This document shows, in pieces, positions 52,086 through 63,140 of a stretch of DNA of 64,000 bases (the first letter of the stretch is position 1; each line of letters begins with the position of its first letter). This stretch comes from Sceloporus undulatus (taxonomy: Eukaryota > Chordata > Lepidosauria > Squamata > Phrynosomatidae): the NCBI RefSeq assembly GCF_019175285.1, contig NC_056527.1, positions 18,889,607 through 18,953,606 on the forward strand, read 5' to 3'. The notes under the pieces were generated by a model, which was not told the DNA's origin, did no database searches, and saw only the letters and a list, made by a program, of their open reading frames with translations. The translations under genes were made by a program, and so were the position numbers.

Positions 52086-53304
52086 CAATGACCAAAAAAG
52101 GGACATACACAGGCACAAAGTGGACTTCCATTTGCACATGCCACTAATGGGATGCTGGCCCTTGTGTTTTGTCTCTTTGATCCAACATGTTAATTTGAAT
52201 AGAATAACAGACAGATGCATTTGCTCAGAATGCAAATTTACCCATTTTTACTGTTATAGTTTTTCCCCAAATAGAGGCCAGATAGATTGGGAAGGGTGCT
52301 GAAAATTCTCTGTACCAAACTTCATAACAAGTTTCATTTATTGATGTTGGACTGAATGTCTGATAGTTTCTGCTTAGCAGTCATTCTTTTTAATAGGACT
52401 ACCATGGCTGGAACATAGAAGGAGACCTAGGCAGCTATTGTGACCAGCGTGAGAAGCAAATGAAAGAGGGCTAACTGAAGATGAGGGATATATATAAACC
52501 TGATCTCATTTATTTTCTTACCCACTTCAATGCATCAGTATTTTATCCTTAGCATTTAACCTTTTACTTTTGCTACAGCTGCCCATTTCTTATTGAAATA
52601 ATTTTGAATAGCTATATGACTAAAGGTTTTGCTAGCAGTAGATACACGTCAGTATCACAGGAAATTAATGGTTTTGCTTCAGTTCCAGCCTGCATTGGTC
52701 ATTGCTCACACAAGAAGCCTCCAGAGCAGCTGTATTATTGATTTTTAATTTTTCACACAAGAATAGTTTTGCTTCATTGAACTGGAACCTACCTTGAGAT
52801 CCCACAAGGTTTCTCCACATCAGCAAGAAGAGACCTGAGTAGATTAGGAGAAGTAAACAACACCTGGAGTCCAATCCTGACCCAAACTAGAGCTAGGTTT
52901 GGACAAATAAAAGGGTCAGTCTAGTGTGTGCATGCATGGATTGTTTCTTAACCTTTAAGAAAAACTGACCATGCCTGTGTGTCCATATTATGCTCATATA
53001 TTCAGGTTGATCACAAATAAAAACAGGACTTAGAAAACTTCATTTTTTAGACTTCAGCTCCTAGAATTCTCATGGCAAGATGGATGGGACGGAGAGAAGG
53101 GGAGTGAAGCTGAAGTGGGAAAGTTATCTCAAGCAACAGAGATTTCCAAAACTACATCAGCTGAGCCTGTAAACAAATATCTGTGCAGGGACGGGTGGAA
53201 ATTATGTTTTGAAGTTAAGCTCCCTAAAAGTACATGCCATCTACCATTTCAGAGATGGAAACAAGGACTCATGTTGGACTCAAACAACAGTAGAGTGTGG
53301 ACAA
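52086..53304. other. Unassigned non-coding sequence
   Basis: No exon recognised. A probable half copy of MITE family B (GACTTCAGCTCCTAGAATTC) lies at 53,050-53,075. Confidence 0.45.
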
Positions 53305-53500
53305 GTAAATAGCAATAGCAAGTACATTTCTGTACCGTATATCAGTGAACTAGCATCCCCTATGCAGTTTACAGTGTGTAATCCAATTGCTGCCAACAAG
53401 CTGGTACTTGTTTTACCAATATATTAAAAGATGAAAGGCTGAATGGACCTTGGAGCCCTGCCTGGGATTGAACTCACAACCTTGTGGCTGCAGTACTGAG
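53305..53500 (-). mobile_element. tRNA-derived squamate SINE (L2-type body)
   Basis: Minus strand: CAGTACTGCAGCCACAAGGT TGTGAGTTCAATCCC (box B), CATCTTTTAATATATTGGTA-type body, TGTTGGCAGCAATTGGATTA, and tail TACTTGCTATTGCTATT. Same family as 20,901-21,120; the first ~25 bp of the head are missing. Confidence 0.82.
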
Positions 53501-53504
53501 GACA

Positions 53505-53625
53505 AAGGGGGGAATGAGAGGAGGAAGAAACTGGGAGCTTTTTAAAGCAGCTGAAAAAGTGTGATGATCGAGGATGAATTGGCATTGTCACTGCTAAATA
53601 GGGAAAATTGGAAGATATGCATACA
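53505..53625 (+). repeat. Unclassified repeat D, partial copy
   Basis: GGGGGGAATGAGAGGAGGAA GAAACTGGGAGC, TTTTTAAAGCAGCTGAAAAA GT, and a GGCATTGTCACTGCTAAATAGG end, parallel to 58,225-58,325. Confidence 0.6.
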
Positions 53626-53749
53626 GAAGAATAAAATGATCACAAATGCAGCTTATCTTTTTGTCAAATGTCTTTGCCCATGAAATGTATGCAATCCTTC
53701 CTTTGGTAATCTGAAATAGCATAGACTGGAAGTAATTCTACTCCTAGAG

Positions 53750-54617
53750 CCGTGATGGGCAACCTTTTCAGGTGTGCCAAAATACGGCAAAAAATCGAGC
53801 ATAACTTGCATGGTGTGTCACTTCGACAAAAAAACATAATTTACAAATGTAGGACACATTTTTTGAAAAATGGAGGACACGCCAAAAAAATAATGATTTT
53901 TTAAAAAATGTTAATATAAATGCATGTTTCTTAGACATGGTCAAAATGGAGGACACTTTGTTATTTAATAACAAAAATAAAATAAANNNNNNNNNNNNNN
54001 NNNNNNNNNNNCCAAGGCTGGGTTGAATATATTTAATAATTAAAAAAAACTTTCCCTCCCCCGCCCCAGAGGCCATCCTTCCTCCTTTGCATCCTCTCCT
54101 CCTCTTATCCTTTGCCTCCTCCCCTCCCCTCCTCTTGCCTCCCTCCTCCCCAAGGCTCCTGACACTGGCCAATGGCAGACGGGGGCTGGAAACTAGGCCA
54201 GCCCCTGCTCGCCATTGGCCAGAAAGCTTAGGAGGTGAGCGCGGCCCCTTAAGCCCGTGCAAGCGCAAAAAAGGCAAGCGCGCGCTGCTCGCCGGCTGTG
54301 GCCCAGGCAAGCGCTGCGGGCTGCGCAGCAGCTGCGCTGGGGGGAGGGGGAGAGGAGCGGTGGAGGCAGAGGGCGGCGCGGCACGGCCATGGAGAAGGAG
54401 GAGGAGGTGGGTGGCCGACCAGCCGCGTTAGCGGCTGCGGTAATGCCGCATGAGCCGCCCCGGCCAGAGGCTGGGCCCGGGACAAAGGCCCCCAATTGGG
54501 GAGAACCGGGCAGGGCGGCGTGGCCCCCCAAAAGCAGGTTTGTCCCGGGGGGCACCGTGTCACCCCAAATGGCTACCGTGTCAGCACTGACACGTGGTCA
54601 TAGGTTTGCCATCACTG
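53750..54617. mobile_element. GC-rich non-autonomous hAT element, complete ends
   Basis: Left end CCGTGATGGGCAACCTTTTC; right end inverse CAGTGATGGCAAACCTATG. An identical 8-bp TCCTAGAG flanks both sides (53,742-53,749 and 54,618-54,625), as for hAT. The left half is AT-rich. The right half (54,050-54,560) is CpG-rich with CCT repeats, an inverted GGCCAATGGC/GCCATTGGCC pair and an ATG-rich AGGAGGAGG stretch. It has no transposase; the long open frames here are composition effects. A 25-N gap sits at 53,987-54,011. Confidence 0.85.
53987..54011. other. Assembly gap, 25 N
   Basis: Exactly 25 Ns inside an (AAATA)n stretch. The second copy of this region has only about 11 bases at the same point (near 61,449-61,459), so the N count is a placeholder and not a measured length. 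Confidence 0.95.
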
Positions 54618-54685
54618 TCCTAGAGAATGACTGGAGAAGAGGAGCATGAATTCAATGCATTACTAATTCTTAAGCATTACTTTTG

Positions 54686-54903
54686 TGTGTGCTCTCCTTC
54701 AACCTGCTTTTGACTTATGATAACCCTATCATGGGTTTTTCTGGCAAGATATGTTGTGTGTGTGTGGTGTGTTGTGTGTTGGTGTGTGGGTGTGTGTATC
54801 TTTCTCTGAGAGAGTGTGACTGCCCAAGCACCCAGTATGTTTTCATGACTGAATGGGGATTCAAATCCTGGTCTCCTGGAGTCCCAGTCTAGCACTTTAT
54901 CAC
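54686..54903 (-). mobile_element. Sauria SINE, left-copy version
   Basis: Minus strand: box B-like CCAGGATTTGAATCCCC, TCATGAAAACATACTGGGTG, TTGCCAGAAAAACCCATGA and CAAAAGCAGGTTGAAGGAGA tail. An internal TG/TTG run (about 54,755-54,800) interrupts it. Same insertion as 62,158-62,375. Confidence 0.85.
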
Positions 54904-56515
54904 TACATATGCTTGGACTAAATAAATCAAAAGGAGGATATTTAAAACCTATTGATTTTGCCTTTTTTTAAAAATCTGCTTGTATAGTGATTCAAAAAAA
55001 ATCTTTGCAATGTGAACTAAAATGCAAAAGATAAGTAGTAATGAAAATAGAACTATTCAGTACTCTGTGACGTGACACCCCACTTTGGTATGACAACTAG
55101 CCTCATTGTCTTTTACAGGGACTCTTGTGTACACACTTTAGGCTTATATGGTCACTCCTGTTATTCCTTATTTGTCCAAGAGCCAGTGAAAAATCTTATC
55201 ATTTCAGGAAATGTGGTTGTTTAGAAAAGGCAAATCCTCCATATATTCCTCAATTCCTCTCTCTCTGCAAGTTTATTGCAAAGGAATAGCAACAAAGAGA
55301 GCAGAGACAGTGATGAACAGTTGTTGTAGGCATCAATTGGCATGCATTAAACTGGGGATAAATCTCCAGTGTCGAGGCCTCTTTGAGCCAGAGCCTGCAG
55401 TAAGAAGTGTACAGAGAATACAGCATCCGTTATCTCATTATGTTACAACCCAACAGCCTCCTCCTGAAATACTATGTTGAGTAAGCAAGGCGGATTTGGG
55501 CATCTAAGCATAATTAATGCAGACACCAACCAATAATTAAAGCAGCTAATTAGCTATTGGTATCAGATTCTATAATCTGGAAAGCGAGATAACAGACACA
55601 AAGCACAAAAGTCTTGGTGCAGCCAGTAATAAGGAGTTTGGTCTGTGTACATGTTGGCAGTGTTCATTCATTTGGCTCGTTTGATGTAGTGTTTGCGTTA
55701 ATACATCCCGTATGGCTGAGGAGATGGCGTTAACACCTGGCAAACAAAACTGCTTCAGTGGAAGAGCCAAAGGGGACTTGCTGCTAGACCCGGAGCACTT
55801 TATAAACAGACTTGTGGGAGACAGTGCCTGGATTTTCCAAAGCAAAGAAAAAGCTACCAACATGGGTGATTTTTTTTAAAAGAAAATAAAAGCTTCTTCT
55901 CACAGAGATGCCATGCTAGAAAAAGCAGCCCACTCGGCACACATTTATTTAATGTTCTCTGCATTTATGTTTTGCAGCAACCACCATTTTTTACCCGCAT
56001 TGTCTTGGAATGAGGCTAAACCTGAAACTCTGGGCAGCATGCTAATAGACAGCCACGATGGGTTTGAATCCTTCACAAATCCCAACTAGACTCATTTAAT
56101 CAATGGGATTAATATACTATTTAACAACTGATTCAATGAACCTATCTAGATGTGATGACCAATCAGATTCAAACTCTGTACTGCCTTTGCACCATTAAAA
56201 ATGAAAAAAAAATGGTGGGAGAAGTATCACACTTTCTCATTTTTCCAGCCTCTACTTTGGTTTCATCAAACCATAAGGTTGCTGTCATCACATTTTGGTG
56301 GTCACTGTGATGCCAGGGACATTGGATACTGAATTTACAGCAGTGGCTGAAACCTTGTCACCAGTGCGGCGCCCCCTGACCCTAAGAGTCCCCTCTCCAT
56401 TAGACATAAGATACAGTCATTCATTGCTTAGATTTTCAACTAGAAAGCCCAGGATAGGAACTAAACACCAGAGAATGGGGCGGGGGGGGGGGAGCCCAGT
56501 AAATCACATTTTTCA
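54904..56515. other. Unique sequence, left duplicate copy
   Basis: No transposon or exon recognised. 55,480-55,640 has CATAATTAATGCAGACACC, CAATAATTAAAGCAGC and TAATTAGCTATTGG, a dense set of TAAT-core sites typical of conserved enhancers; not proven here. Confidence 0.35.
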
Positions 56516-56934
56516 AAAGTGAGAATGGCAGGTTTGGGACAGTATGCTCTTTCATTATTTGGGGGTTTGAACAGATGACTGATGTACTACATGGTGGAGT
56601 TGGTCATGAAGGAAAACATTCTGTTTGGTGTTTTCTTCCAAATATCCAAGCAATTAGAGTTCCTTTAAAACAACGCATTCCCTGTGGTGTGTTTTTTCCT
56701 AGCCCATTACTATACTGCAAAATGTATATATTAATGTGGGCCTTGTAATGGAGAGAGTGTAAGGGAATAAACAAATAGATATATGGATTAGGTTTCTTTT
56801 TCATGTCCCCCCAAACACCAGAATTCTGCATTCTTTTACATAATATTTCACTAGATGCAATTCTCAGTGGCTAAGAGCAATAAATTGTCATTGCTACTTA
56901 TTCTGGTTAAGTATTTTCCAACAATACAGATATA
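56516..56934. other. Unassigned non-coding sequence
   Basis: No recognised repeat or exon. Confidence 0.5.
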
Positions 56935-57395
56935 TTTACAGAGGAAGAAAAGGATTGCCCCATTACCTGGACCCTGTTCCCATGCATGGTGGCCACTGCA
57001 TGGGTGTCCTGTGGCCTCCTGGTGCATCGCGCCACTGTCAGTCACATCACCTCTGAGATCAGAATGAGGTGCTCAGCCTTGATCACATGGCTGGGTGTCT
57101 TGTTCTGACCTCAGAATGAGTGACCCACAGAAGCAGTAAGAAGCAGTAGAGATCCTGGACAACTCAGCAGGATATCCCATGCAAACCATCACAACGCACA
57201 GGAATAGAGGGCTCGGCTCTTCCTGGAAGATCTGATTGTATACATTTGTTCTGGGGCAGAATGTGCCAGATGTTGTCCAAAATGCTTCTACCATAACTGG
57301 GGCTTGGGATGTGCATTGTCCCAAAGAGGAGACACCAATGTGGTCGGGGGCATTTTGGTCCATGGAGACAGGGCCATATTCAGGTGTAAGTGGAT
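56935..57395 (-). repeat. Unclassified interspersed repeat C, copy 2
   Basis: Reverse complement of the 11,595-12,090 repeat. Shared minus-strand blocks are ATATGGCCCTGTCTCCATGG, CAACATCTGGCACATTC, CAGATCTTCCAGGAAGAGC and CACTCATTCTGAGGTCAGAA. Confidence 0.65.
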
Positions 57396-58044
57396 ATATA
57401 TCTGGATCAGCTGCACATGTGACTGATCTTTCTGCATGGGAACACTTTTTCTAAATAATCATAGCAAATGTCATGCACAGTACATCATACGCATGTTATT
57501 GGTGACCAAAGATAGCTTTCCCAAATTCTCCACCTTCTTCATGGGTGGTGAAATTTCAGAGAATCTGGGGTGAGAATTCTTCAAAGGGTTCTTAGGAGCT
57601 TCCCAGAAAACAGCAACAAACTTTTGTTTGTCCTTTTCTAAAACTTCATTGTGTTTTACTGGCCCTATGAAGCTTGTTGAGATTCGGCCACTATTTTGTG
57701 TCTGTGTGTAATGAGCCATTGTTAAAAAAAAAAAAACAAAGCTGCAAAGCCTCTCTCCCAAAAAAGAAAATAAAATGTTACATACCCAAGACACACATCC
57801 CTACATTTGGCATTAACTGAGAAAATATACTACTACTTTGAAATTTCTAAGGGTTTTTTTACACTACATAATATAGCACCACGCTTCTACTTTGAATCCT
57901 AGAATTGGGAGTTTACATACCAACCTACAACATCTCATAGATGAAAAATGGGGCATATGGGGGCATAATATTGATATGTTTTACTTGTATTGAGTATGAA
58001 GTAAATTATTATTATTATTATATTATATCATCAGGGTGTTGTCT
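57396..58044. other. Unassigned non-coding sequence
   Basis: No recognised repeat or exon. A12 run near 57,724 and a short (ATT)n near 58,005. Confidence 0.5.
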
Positions 58045-58340
58045 AGATGGGTGAAGGTTAAACACACAAGCTAGGAGGGGCTGCTGCAGTTGGCTTTTGC
58101 CTGAATCCACTGGGAAGGGCAAGGTTTCAGCCTTCTTCTTCTCTCCCAACTTTCATTAAGTAAATGGGTAGTACTACTTTGTACTTTGAAATAAGTTTGA
58201 AGCAAATGAAGAAGGCTCAGCACAAAGTGGGAGGATGAATGAGAAACTTTTTAAAGCAGCTGAAAAAGTCAGATGAATACAGATGATAAACTGGCATGCC
58301 CTGCCAAATAGGAGCCAGTTGGAGGGTATGGGTTTAGCAA
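58045..58340 (+). repeat. Unclassified repeat D, copy 2
   Basis: ACAAGCTAGGAGGGGCTGCT GCAG, CCACTGGGAAGGGCAAGG, TTTGTACTTTGAAATAAGTT, GAGAAACTTTTTAAAGCAGC TGAAAAAG and CTGGCATGCCCTGCCAAATA. Collinear with 6,400-6,800. Confidence 0.6.
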
Positions 58341-58379
58341 AGGTTAGTTAGGATCTCAACCAGTGTGCTACAGTGCCCT

Positions 58380-58460
58380 CACACAAACTACAAACCCCAG
58401 GATTCCAAGAATGCAGTCATGGCAGTTAAATTGAACCATAATACTACAATTGTTTAGTAA
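58380..58460. mobile_element. MITE family A, terminal fragment
   Basis: CACAAACTACAAACCCCAGG ATTCC, CATGGCAGTTAAATTGAACC and ATACTACAATTG: the right half of the family. Confidence 0.6.
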
Positions 58461-59117
58461 AAAGGCCCTAAAACATCCTTCCCATCTTACACACTCCACA
58501 GGTATGGAATATGATCTGTCCTCCCTAAGCCATATAGGCATTTTAAACATGAATGATAGGAGTTCCAAGGATTTTATCACATGTGGCTTTGAAACTGCTT
58601 AAAAAGTTTGAAAATTGCTCATTTGTGTTAACACACAAAACCATCTCCATCTGTCCTCGCCTTGCATGTCTTGGTCATTGATGTCAATAAGCCCACAAAT
58701 GCCTGGTGTTCCATAGACCTCAGGTGTGATAAATTCTTTGGTGGCAGCTCTGGTAGGGGCAGTCACTTGGTGTTAGTGTCCTTCCTTTTCACACCCGTAC
58801 TCTCTCCCCCTCACTATTCCAGAGCAAGCTTCCCCCCACCCTTTAAACTTTATTTACTTTTTTTTAAAGACCAAATGTGGTTAAAATAATAAACAAAAAA
58901 TAACCCCCAAAAAGAATGCTGGGTAGAACATGCGAGGGAGAAGGATTAAGGGAGGACTGTGGAAGAGAGGCCTCATTTAACAACTGTAAAGATGTGTGAG
59001 AGAGAAGGCTTCAATCCAGTATGTACAGGTTCCCTTACTAGCATAAGAAATAGGCTCATGTGATAAGCATAAGTCAATATGTATGAATGAAAGCTGATTG
59101 GAAACAACGGCCCAAAA
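58461..59117. other. Unassigned non-coding sequence
   Basis: No recognised repeat or exon. Confidence 0.5.
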
Positions 59118-59359
59118 CAGATGTGCCAAATGGAGTGGCTCTGGCTGCTTCAAGGGCATGGTGTTTATATGGCATATGCCTCAAAGTGATCAGAGGCCAC
59201 TCTAAGACTGCGTAAGCAGCCTGAAGCAACCTGCTAAAGGAGTGGATTTAATCTGCTCCTGCTGCAGCTCATATGGGATCACAGTGGTGACCTGTGGTTG
59301 CTGCAGTCCAGGGTCAATGGGGCTGGAGTGGCCTCTGTCCACTCCTTTTGGCCCATCTA
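59118..59359. mobile_element. MITE, third family (TIR GATGGGCCAAAAGGAG)
   Basis: Left CAGATGTGCCAAATGGAGTG; right inverse TAGATGGGCCAAAAGGAGTG, each followed by an AGAGGC/CTCTGGC motif. ~242 bp with no open frame of interest. Target duplication unclear. Confidence 0.6.
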
Positions 59360-60501
59360 TTTCGCTCCCAATGTCAGAATTAGTTGGTCTGATCCAACAA
59401 GTCAATCATGTCCAGCTTTGTGTTCATCCTCTTTTCTCTCTTGCCTTTTTCTTCTCACAGCACACATTTATGAGACCTAACAACTCTTCAGGAAGTTTTG
59501 CCACCTGGAATGGGAGTTTAATAAATGCAGCACATTTGCATGCCATTCACTCATGAATATGTACCGCTTGCTGAAGAGAAGAGGTGCTTGGGACTTCAGC
59601 AGGAGCCTGCCAGCACATTAGGTGAATGCAGTGGTCTGCTGAGCTGGAGTACTAGCTAATTAATACACTGCTGAATGGCCTTTGGAGCAGAGTGAAGAGA
59701 AACAATAAACAACAAATGAACTCCACATGCTCAGACAGACGCTTTGCAAACCAATGGGAAAAGAAAGCAATCACAAAATGGTACAGAAAACATATCATAA
59801 AGAATGCCTCCCAAAATCCACATTTAATTCTAATTGGGAGTGGCCCTCAATGTGCATTTGACCAATCTCAGAAGCTGCATTAGGGTGTGTGCTTCATTGT
59901 GATCAAAAACAGAACCCCAAACTGTGTTGAAATGAAGAGAATGAGATGGAATTTTTTCTTCAAAGAAAAGGAGCAGAGACATGATGAAGCTTTGTGAAAG
60001 AAAGAGATTTGGCCAAATAAGAATGGGTGAACAAAAGGACTGAGCCAAAACGCTTGCTGTTTTTCATTTCAGCTTTCTGAGAAATTTGCTTTTGCTTCTC
60101 TCCTTTTGCCTCTTTCTTTTTGCATGCCAAGCACAGCTAGGGGTGGACGAATCAGAAGACATTTTGCTTTCTCTCATATTTTAAAACTTTCATGTCTGCT
60201 CATAAATCTGTGGAGAAAATTCAAGTAATGTAAGTAGGGTTTGTTTTTTGTTTTTTGTTTAAATAATGAACCAAACACACATTTCTCAAGTACCTCACTC
60301 ACCAAATTCTATAGTAACGGCAATTCCACTATGAAAACTATCATGTCCTGCCTACCTACCTACCTGCCATGTAGCTGTTACAATGACAGATATGTGAAAA
60401 ACCAAAGAACACAACCCCAATTCAGCCCCCCCCCACCAAAAAGAGAGAAAAGTTGAATACCTTGGGATTCAAACCCAGCTTTTAAATCCTGACCTCTCAA
60501 G
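59360..60501. other. Unassigned non-coding sequence
   Basis: No recognised transposon or exon. (CTAC)n-like CCTACCTACCTACC near 60,350 and a C-run near 60,427. Confidence 0.5.
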
Positions 60502-60705
60502 ACAGCACCACAGTGCAACTGTAATACAGTTTGTCGCCACTTTAACTGCATGGAATCCTGGGAATTACAGTCTGCTGTGGCAACCAATGCTCTCTGACAG
60601 AGAAGGCTAAATGTCTCACAAAACTACAAATTGAGAATTCCATAATAATGAGCTATGGTAGTTAAAGTGAGTCCAACAGGATTATTGCTACAGTGCATTG
60701 CAGCT
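60502..60705. mobile_element. MITE family A, full-length copy
   Basis: CACCACAGTGCAACTGTAAT ACAGTTTG, GGAATCCTGGGAATTACAG, CTCTGACAGAGAAGGCTAAA, CACAAAACTACAAATTGAG and TGCTACAGTGCATTGCAG. Confidence 0.82.
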
Positions 60706-61272
60706 CTAGACCCCTTCTCTGTCAGGCTATGTATCGGTTGGTTTTCTCCGCCCCAACATTTGATTTTTAAACATCTCATATTTTCCCTGCCTTATTTATG
60801 AAGAATTTTGTGGGTTTTAATCAGTTATGATCAATAATTTAATGATGAAATCTCATTTGTTTCATATTCCTTTACTGGAGCCTGACAACTCCACCACTTG
60901 CTCATATGCTTAGGGAACACTGAACTGGTGCCAGAGGAACTGCTTTGTCAAGAAGATACAAGTATGAATCCCTGATAACCCAGTTATTCCAGTTAATAGG
61001 ATAGGTAAGGGAAAGATGAGAGGAGTCCAATACTGGAGCTGAGATAGAAGACAGGGGCAAGGAATGCAAAGAAACTTTCCAGAGTTAGGACAATAGTGTA
61101 GTACAGGTGAGATCCCCAAACCAAAACAAGAAGTCTCTGAACACTTCCCATTACGGAGGTCCAAAAGGAAAGTCCTGAATAGGCAAGGATCGAACAACCT
61201 TAGGATATTTTGGTGCAGAAAAAATGTGCCAAGTTCCATCTGTGGTAGCAACATCATTCGAAGGCCATTGCG
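60706..61272. other. Unassigned sequence left of the duplication junction
   Basis: No transposon or exon recognised. It ends abruptly at the junction GAAGGCCATTGC|GTGG. Confidence 0.5.
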
Positions 61273-62087
61273 TGGTGTGTCACTTCGACAAAAAAAACAT
61301 AATTTACAAATGTAGGACACATTTTTTGAAAAATGGAGGACACGCCAAAAAAATAATGATTTTTTAAAAAATGTTAATATAAATGCATGTTTCTTAGACA
61401 TGGTCAAAATGGAGGACACTTTGTTATTTAATAACAAAAATAAAATAAAATAAAATAACCAAGGCTGGGTTGAATATATTTAATAATTAAAAAAAACTTT
61501 TCCCTCCCCCCGCCCCAGAGGCCTATCTTCCTCCTTTGCATCCTCTTCCTCCTCTTACTCCTTTGCCTCCTCCTCCTCCTCCTCCTTTGCCTCCTCCTCC
61601 TCCTCCAAGGCTCCTGACACTGGCCAATGGCAGACTGGGGCTGGAAACTAGGCCAGCCCCTGCTCGTCTGCCATTGGCCAGAAAGCTTAGGAGGCGAGCG
61701 CTGCCCCTTAAGCCCCGCGTGCAAGCGCACAAAAGGGCAAGCGCGCGCTGCTGCCGGCTGTGGCCCAGGCAAGCGCTGCGGGCTGCGCAGCAGCTGCACT
61801 GGGGGGAGGGGGAGGAGGAGCGGTGGAGGCAGAGGGCGGCGTGGCACGGCCATGGAGAAGGAGGAGGAGGTGGGTGGCCGACCAGCCGCGTTAGCGGCTG
61901 CGGTAATGGCCGCATGAGCGCGCCCGGCTCAGAGGCTGGGCCCGGGACAAAGGCCCCAATTGGGGAGAACCGGGCAGGGGCGGGCAGTGGCCCCCCAAAA
62001 GCAGGTTTGTCCCGGGGGCACCGCGTGTCACCCCAAATGGCTACGCGTGTCAGCACTGACACGTGTGTCATAGGTTTGCCATCACTG
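61273..62087. mobile_element. hAT element, right-copy version, left end missing
   Basis: Same element as 53,750-54,617 but beginning about 60 bp inside it at the duplication junction. The right end is intact (inverse CAGTGATGGCAAACCTATG) and followed by TCCTAGAG (62,088-62,095). Here the (AAATA)n stretch is continuous without Ns. The CpG-rich half includes CCTCCT runs and the GGCCAATGGC/GCCATTGGCC pair. Confidence 0.85.
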
Positions 62088-62157
62088 TCCTAGAGAATGA
62101 CTGGAGAAGAGGAGCATGAATTCAATTGCATTACTAATTCTTAAGCATTACTTTTGT

Positions 62158-62224
62158 GTGTGCTCTCCTTCAACCTGCTTTTGACTTATGATAACCCTAT
62201 CATGGGGTTTTCTTGGCAAGATAT

Positions 62225-62261
<37 letters not shown>

Positions 62262-62375
62262 CTTTCTCTGAGAGAGTGTGACTTGCCCAAGATCACCCAG
62301 TATGTTTTCATGACTGAATGGGGATTCAAATCCTGGTCTCCTGGAGTCCCAGTCTAGCACTTTTATCACTACATA
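62158..62375 (-). mobile_element. Sauria SINE with internal (TG)n, right-copy version
   Basis: Minus strand: GTGCTAGACTGGGACTCC, CCAGGATTTGAATCCCC, AACATACTGGGTGATCTTGG GCAAGTCACAC, TTGCCAAGAAAACCCCATGA and an eroded tail. A clean (TG)n run (62,226-62,259) lies inside. Better preserved than the left-copy version. Confidence 0.9.
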
Positions 62376-62949
62376 TGCTTGGACTAATATAAATCAAAAG
62401 GAGGATATTTAAAACCTATTGATTTTGCCTTTTTTTAAAAAATCTGCTTTTGTATAGTGATTCAAAAAAAAAATCTTTGCAATGTGAACTAAAATGCAAA
62501 AGATAAAGTAGTAATGAAAATAGAACTATTCATGTACTCTGTGACGTGACACCCACTTTGGTATGACAACTAGCCTCATTGTCTTTTTACAGGGACTCTT
62601 GTGTACACACCTTTAGGCTTAATATGGTCACTCCTGTTATTCCTTATTTGTCCAAGAGCCAGTGAAAAATCTTATCATTTCAGGAAATGTGGTTTTAGAA
62701 AAGGCAAATCCACTCAATTATTCCTCAATTTCCTCTCGCAAGTTTATTGCAAAGGAATAGCAACAAAGAGAGCAGAGACAGTGATGAACAGTTGTTGTAG
62801 GCATCAATTGGCATGCATTAAACTGGGGATAAATTCTCCAGTGTCGAGGCCTCTTTGGGCCAGAGCCTGCAGTAATGAAGTGTACAGAGAATACAGCATC
62901 CGTTATCTCATTATGTTACAACCCCAAGCCTCCTCCTGACATACTATGT

Positions 62950-63140
62950 TGAGTAAAGCAAGGCGGATTTGGGCATCTAAGCATAATTTATGCAGACACC
63001 AACCAATAATTAAAGCAGCTAATTAGCTATTGGTATCAGATTCTATAATCTGGAAAGCGAGATAACAGACACAAAGCACAAAAGTCTTGGTGCAGCCAGT
63101 AATAAGGAGTTTGGTCTGTGTACATGTTGGCAGTGTTCAT
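62950..63140. promoter_or_regulatory. Candidate conserved non-coding element
   Basis: Non-repetitive, AT-rich and complex, with ACCAATAATTAAAGCAGCT, CTAATTAGC (palindromic), AGATTCTATAATCTGG and GAGATAACAGACACAAAG. Such clusters of TAAT cores with GATA- and SOX-like words are typical of developmental enhancers. Only an inference from word content; identical sequence sits at 55,480-55,640. Confidence 0.25.

Larger units (their letters stand above)
53811..56515 (+). repeat. Direct duplication, left copy (>=2.7 kb)
   Basis: Collinear with 61,273-64,000 at an offset growing from 7,462 to 7,486. The left boundary falls inside the hAT element. Differences are mostly single-base losses in this copy, for example GACTGCCCAAGCACCC here versus GACTTGCCCAAGATCACCC there. 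It includes the 25-N gap. The right boundary cannot be fixed because the other copy runs off the window. Confidence 0.95.

Noticed and set aside
61428-62093. Long overlapping frames on both strands (140-185 codons), also at 54,087-54,649
   Set aside because: They lie in the CpG-rich interior of a hAT element. Stop codons are rare there because of base composition, and the same stretch is open in several frames on both strands.
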